Assembly: GCA_902805555.1 (NCBI GenBank)
Contig: CADCSY010000131.1
Location: 1-37,790, forward strand
Reading direction: 5' to 3'
Length of the DNA: 37,790 nucleotides
DNA from: an uncultured Acidimicrobiales bacterium
Lineage (GTDB): Bacteria > Actinomycetota > Acidimicrobiia > Acidimicrobiales > CADCSY01
Shown: positions 33,475-37,790 of the stretch, piece after piece
How the letters are laid out: each line of letters opens with the position of its first letter
Numbering within the stretch: position 1 is the stretch's first letter
The notes under the pieces: generated by a model
The model's input: only the letters and a program-made list of their open reading frames with translations
Database searches by the model: none
Told to the model about the DNA's origin: nothing
Program-made: the position numbers and the translations under genes

Positions 33475-34986
33475 GTGACGATGCAGGTGCTGGTGACGGG
33501 GGCGACGGGCTACATCGGCGGCCGCCTCGTGCCGGAGCTGCTGGCTGCGGGCCACCAGGTGCGCTGCGTCGCCAGGACCCCGGCCAAGCTCGACGCCCTG
33601 CCGTGGCGGGACGAGGTCGAGGTGGTGAAGGCCGACGCCGACGACGGCGAGTCGCTGCGTGCCGCCATGGAGGGCTGCGACGCCGCCTACTACCTGCTGC
33701 ACTCGATGGGCACGAGCGGCGACGAGGCCTTCGCCGACCGGGACCGCCGGCTGGCCGAGACGTTCAGGGACGCAGCGGCAGCCGCCGGGCTCCGCCAGCT
33801 CGTCTACCTCGGTGGCCTCGGGGTCGATGACGACCCGTCGCTCTCCCCGCACCTCGCCTCCCGCCACGAGGTGGGTCGGGTCCTCGCCGCCGGGCCGGTG
33901 CCGGTGACCGAGCTCCGGGCGGCGATCATCATCGGCTCGGGCAGCGCCAGCTTCGAGATGCTCCGCCACCTCACCGACGTGCTGCCGGTGATGGTCGCCC
34001 CCAGGTGGGTGCGGACGTGCTGCCAGCCCATCGCCATCCGCGACGTGCTCGTGTACCTGGCAGGCGTCCTCGGCAACGAGGCGGCGATGGGGCGGGTGCT
34101 CGAGATCGGTGGACCCGACATCTCCACCTACAACGGCCTGATGGACGTCTACGCCGAGGTGGCGGGGCTGAAGCGGCGCCGGGTCATCCCCGTGCCGCTC
34201 CTCACCCCGAGCCTGTCGTCCCACTGGATCGGCCTGGTCACGCCGATCCCCACCGGCCTCGCCCGGCCGCTGGTGGAGAGCCTCGTGAACGAGGTGGTCG
34301 TCCGCGACCACGCCATCGACGACGTCGTCCCCCACCGCCCACTGCCGTTCCGAGAGGCCATCGAGGTGGCCCTCGAGCGCATGCGCGAGCTCGAGGTGGC
34401 GACCACGTGGGCCGGGGCCGAGCTGGCCGGGCGCTCCCCCGCCGACCCGATGCCGTCCGACCCCGACTGGTCGGGCGGGGTCGTCCTCACCGACGTCAAG
34501 CACGTCCACACCGCCGCCCCTCCGTCGGCCGTCTACGCCACCGTCACCGGCATCGGCGGCACCCGGGGCTGGTACGTGACCGAGCTCCTGTGGAGCGTCC
34601 GCGGCCTGCTGGACAAGCTCGTCGGCGGTCCAGGCATGCGCCGGGGGCGACGCCACCCCGACCACCTGCGGGTGGGCGACCCCGTCGACTTCTGGCGGGT
34701 GGAGGAGCTCGTCCCCGACAGGCTCATGCGCCTCCGGGCCGAGATGGTGGTGCCCGGCCGGGCCTGGCTGGAGTACTCCATCGAGCCGGAGGGCAGCGGG
34801 AGCCGGCTCCTCCAGTCGGCCCGGTTCCACCCGAGGGGGCTGTGGGGCCGGCTCTACTGGTACTCGCTGCTGCCGTTCCACGCGCTGATCTTCGGGCGCC
34901 TCGCCGCCCGCCTGGCCGCCGCCGCCGAAGGCCGGGACCTGCCGACCGGTCCCGTCGGCGAGGCCATCCGCCGCCGCTCCGCCTGA
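33475..34986 (+). CDS. NAD(P)-binding SDR fused to DUF2867 domain
   Basis: 503 aa from a GTG at 33475; an ATG two codons on (33481) is also possible. The N-terminal Rossmann domain (about 1-290) starts VLVTGATGYIGGRLVPELL and has ADADDGESLRAAMEGCDAAYYLLHSMG, typical of atypical SDRs. The C-terminal domain (about 335-500) with TDVKHVHTAAPPSAVYATVTGIGGTRGWYV ... LRVGDPVDFWRVEEL ... GRAWLEYSIEPEGSGSRLLQSARFHPRGLWGRLYWYSLLPFHALIF is DUF2867, an SRPBCC-like fold. This two-domain architecture is common in actinomycetes, but the reaction is unknown. CACACT ends 6 nt before the GTG, suggesting leaderless expression. The gene ends 20 bp before the 61-bp repeat array. Confidence 0.9.
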   Translation: MTMQVLVTGATGYIGGRLVPELLAAGHQVRCVARTPAKLDALPWRDEVEVVKADADDGESLRAAMEGCDAAYYLLHSMGTSGDEAFADRDRRLAETFRDAAAAAGLRQLVYLGGLGVDDDPSLSPHLASRHEVGRVLAAGPVPVTELRAAIIIGSGSASFEMLRHLTDVLPVMVAPRWVRTCCQPIAIRDVLVYLAGVLGNEAAMGRVLEIGGPDISTYNGLMDVYAEVAGLKRRRVIPVPLLTPSLSSHWIGLVTPIPTGLARPLVESLVNEVVVRDHAIDDVVPHRPLPFREAIEVALERMRELEVATTWAGAELAGRSPADPMPSDPDWSGGVVLTDVKHVHTAAPPSAVYATVTGIGGTRGWYVTELLWSVRGLLDKLVGGPGMRRGRRHPDHLRVGDPVDFWRVEELVPDRLMRLRAEMVVPGRAWLEYSIEPEGSGSRLLQSARFHPRGLWGRLYWYSLLPFHALIFGRLAARLAAAAEGRDLPTGPVGEAIRRRSA

Positions 34987-35006
34987 CCCATCGACGTGAG
35001 GCCCCC

Positions 35007-35360
35007 GAGCTGGCGGTTGCGTCGGGGGCCTGGCCCCCGAGCTGACCGCCAGCTCGGTGACCTCTGCGAAGTGGCGGTTGGAACAGGGGCCTGGGGGCCG
35101 ACCTGACCGCCAGTTCGAGCGCCCTCCCGAACCGGCGGTTGGAACAGGGGCCTGGGGGCCGAGCTGACCGCCAGTTCGCCGAGGCATCCGAACTGGCGGT
35201 TGGAATGGGGGTCGGGGGACCGAGCTGACCGCCAGTTCGAACGCCGTTCCGAACTGGCGGTTGGATCCGGGGCCTGGGGGCGGACCTGACCGCCAGTTCG
35301 ATGGCCTCTGCGAGCTGGCGGTTGGACAGGGGCCTGGGAGCCGATCCGACCGCCAGCTCG
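35007..35360. repeat. Six-copy inverted-repeat array, 61-bp period
   Basis: Units start at 35007, 35068, 35129, 35190, 35251 and 35312, an exact 61-bp period. Each has a conserved part of about 50 bp and about 11 variable bases. The conserved part has arms GAACTGGCGGT and ACCGCCAGTTC around a GC-rich centre with GGGGCCTGGGGGCC. In copies 1 and 6 both arms carry the matching change (GAGCTGGCGG with CCGCCAGCTC), so pairing is preserved. The array fills the 398-bp gap between the convergent DUF2867 and leuA genes. 61 is not a multiple of 3, which argues against coding. It could be a terminator array, a REP-like element or a structured RNA. Confidence 0.95.
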
Positions 35361-35384
35361 GCGGGGGCGTCCTGCTCCGGAGGC

Positions 35385-37263
<1,879 letters not shown>

Positions 37264-37350
37264 GGGCGACCGGCACGGGACGGACCCCGACGAGGCGTTC
37301 CGGGGGCCGGGGTAGGGTGCCGGCCGCACCAGCGAGCGGAGGGGACCGCG

Positions 37351-37790
37351 ATGAAGCGACCGTCGTTGTGGAAGCGCCTGGCGCTCTCGGTGGTGGCCGG
37401 GACGGCTGTCGCCGTGGTGGTGCGAGCGCTGCTCGGGCGCAGCGCCGCGGCGCCGGCGGTGCCCGCACCGAGCACCGAGTGGCCCCCGCTCCCCGACCTG
37501 GCCGCCGGCCCGACGGGCGCACCGGCCGCCACCCCCGTGTCGCAGGAGCCGGCTGCCGCTGCGCCCGTCGCAGACTCGCCCGGGCTGGGAGGACCAGCGC
37601 CCTCTTCCCCCACCGCTCCTCGATCGGGAGCGGCGGCGGCGCCCGTCGTCATCGCCCCACCGACCGCTGTCGACGCGCCGGCACCCGCCGAGCGCCCGCG
37701 GGCGACCTCCGAGCCCCCCCTCGGGACGGCTCCCGACCTCGGAGCGGCCGCCGACGACACCGGCCCGATCGCCGGGCTGTCTGATGCGGT
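37351..37790 (+). CDS. Membrane-anchored Pro/Ala-rich protein (cut by window edge)
   Basis: At least 146 codons, open to the window end. The ATG at 37351 has GGAGGGG 6 nt upstream, and a TAGGGT hexamer lies at about 37312-37317. MKRPSLWKRLALSVVAGTAVAVVVRALLG is a basic end plus one membrane helix. The rest seen is a disordered Pro/Ala/Thr stretch (about 33-146) resembling an exported linker, with the functional domain presumably beyond the edge. It is divergent from the leuA leader. Function unknown. Confidence 0.75.
   Translation, partial: MKRPSLWKRLALSVVAGTAVAVVVRALLGRSAAAPAVPAPSTEWPPLPDLAAGPTGAPAATPVSQEPAAAAPVADSPGLGGPAPSSPTAPRSGAAAAPVVIAPPTAVDAPAPAERPRATSEPPLGTAPDLGAAADDTGPIAGLSDA

Noticed and set aside
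35007-35360. CRISPR array (61-bp period resembles 29+32)
   Set aside because: About 50 of 61 bp are conserved in every unit and only about 11 vary, too short for spacers. There are no cas genes and the units drift, unlike CRISPR repeats.

Overview
The window is a very GC-rich stretch of chromosome with strong third-position G/C bias, GTG and TTG starts, short overlaps between genes and many apparently leaderless promoters. Together with an NdgR/LtbR-type IclR regulator beside leuCD, a long actinobacterial/yeast-type LeuA, an LCP protein, MmpL and DUF6226, this points to an actinomycete. The deep-branching Acidimicrobiia are a plausible home, but that placement is a guess. No tRNA, rRNA, CRISPR array, insertion sequence or prophage was seen, so this looks like ordinary chromosome.

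Layout. 1-7.8 kb is an envelope block: the start of an unknown gene, a secreted helical protein divergent from an OmpR-type regulator, histidine kinase and HtrA-like protease, then small membrane proteins and an LCP cell-wall transferase. 7.9-13.1 kb (minus strand) holds an epimerase, a heptad-repeat protein, and an mmpL-tetR operon with a candidate operator. 13.2-21 kb is mixed: a membrane-anchored beta-propeller protein, a response-regulator remnant without its receiver, a SET-domain methyltransferase, a small SAM methyltransferase, an SRPBCC protein, an MFS/acyl-CoA dehydrogenase/DUF6226 operon and an epoxide-hydrolase-like protein. 21-37 kb is dominated by branched-chain amino acid synthesis: leuB-ilvE-cimA plus an unknown gene (minus), ndgR/leuCD (divergent) and leuA (minus). 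Between these lie greA, two paralogous alpha/beta hydrolases around an SDR, selO and an NAD(P)-binding/DUF2867 protein.

How the genes work together. LeuA starts leucine synthesis and CimA starts threonine-independent isoleucine synthesis. LeuCD and LeuB can serve both routes, and IlvE performs the last transamination. Three kinds of switch are readable. leuA has a leader ORF ([13 protein letters not shown]) followed by a hairpin and a U-tailed terminator. leuB-ilvE-cimA has a second leader ORF ([11 protein letters not shown]) with the same layout. leuCD is divergent from an NdgR-like regulator, with a perfect 17-bp palindrome over the overlapping promoters. Both leader ORFs appear to be leaderless.

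The least explained structures are: (i) a six-copy 61-bp-period array of inverted repeats with compensatory arm changes, between the convergent ends of the DUF2867 gene and leuA; (ii) a 15-bp tandem repeat between the response-regulator and kinase genes that forms a 29-codon ORF joined to both by TGATG overlaps; (iii) a protein with about 20 heptads; and (iv) a response regulator that has lost its receiver.
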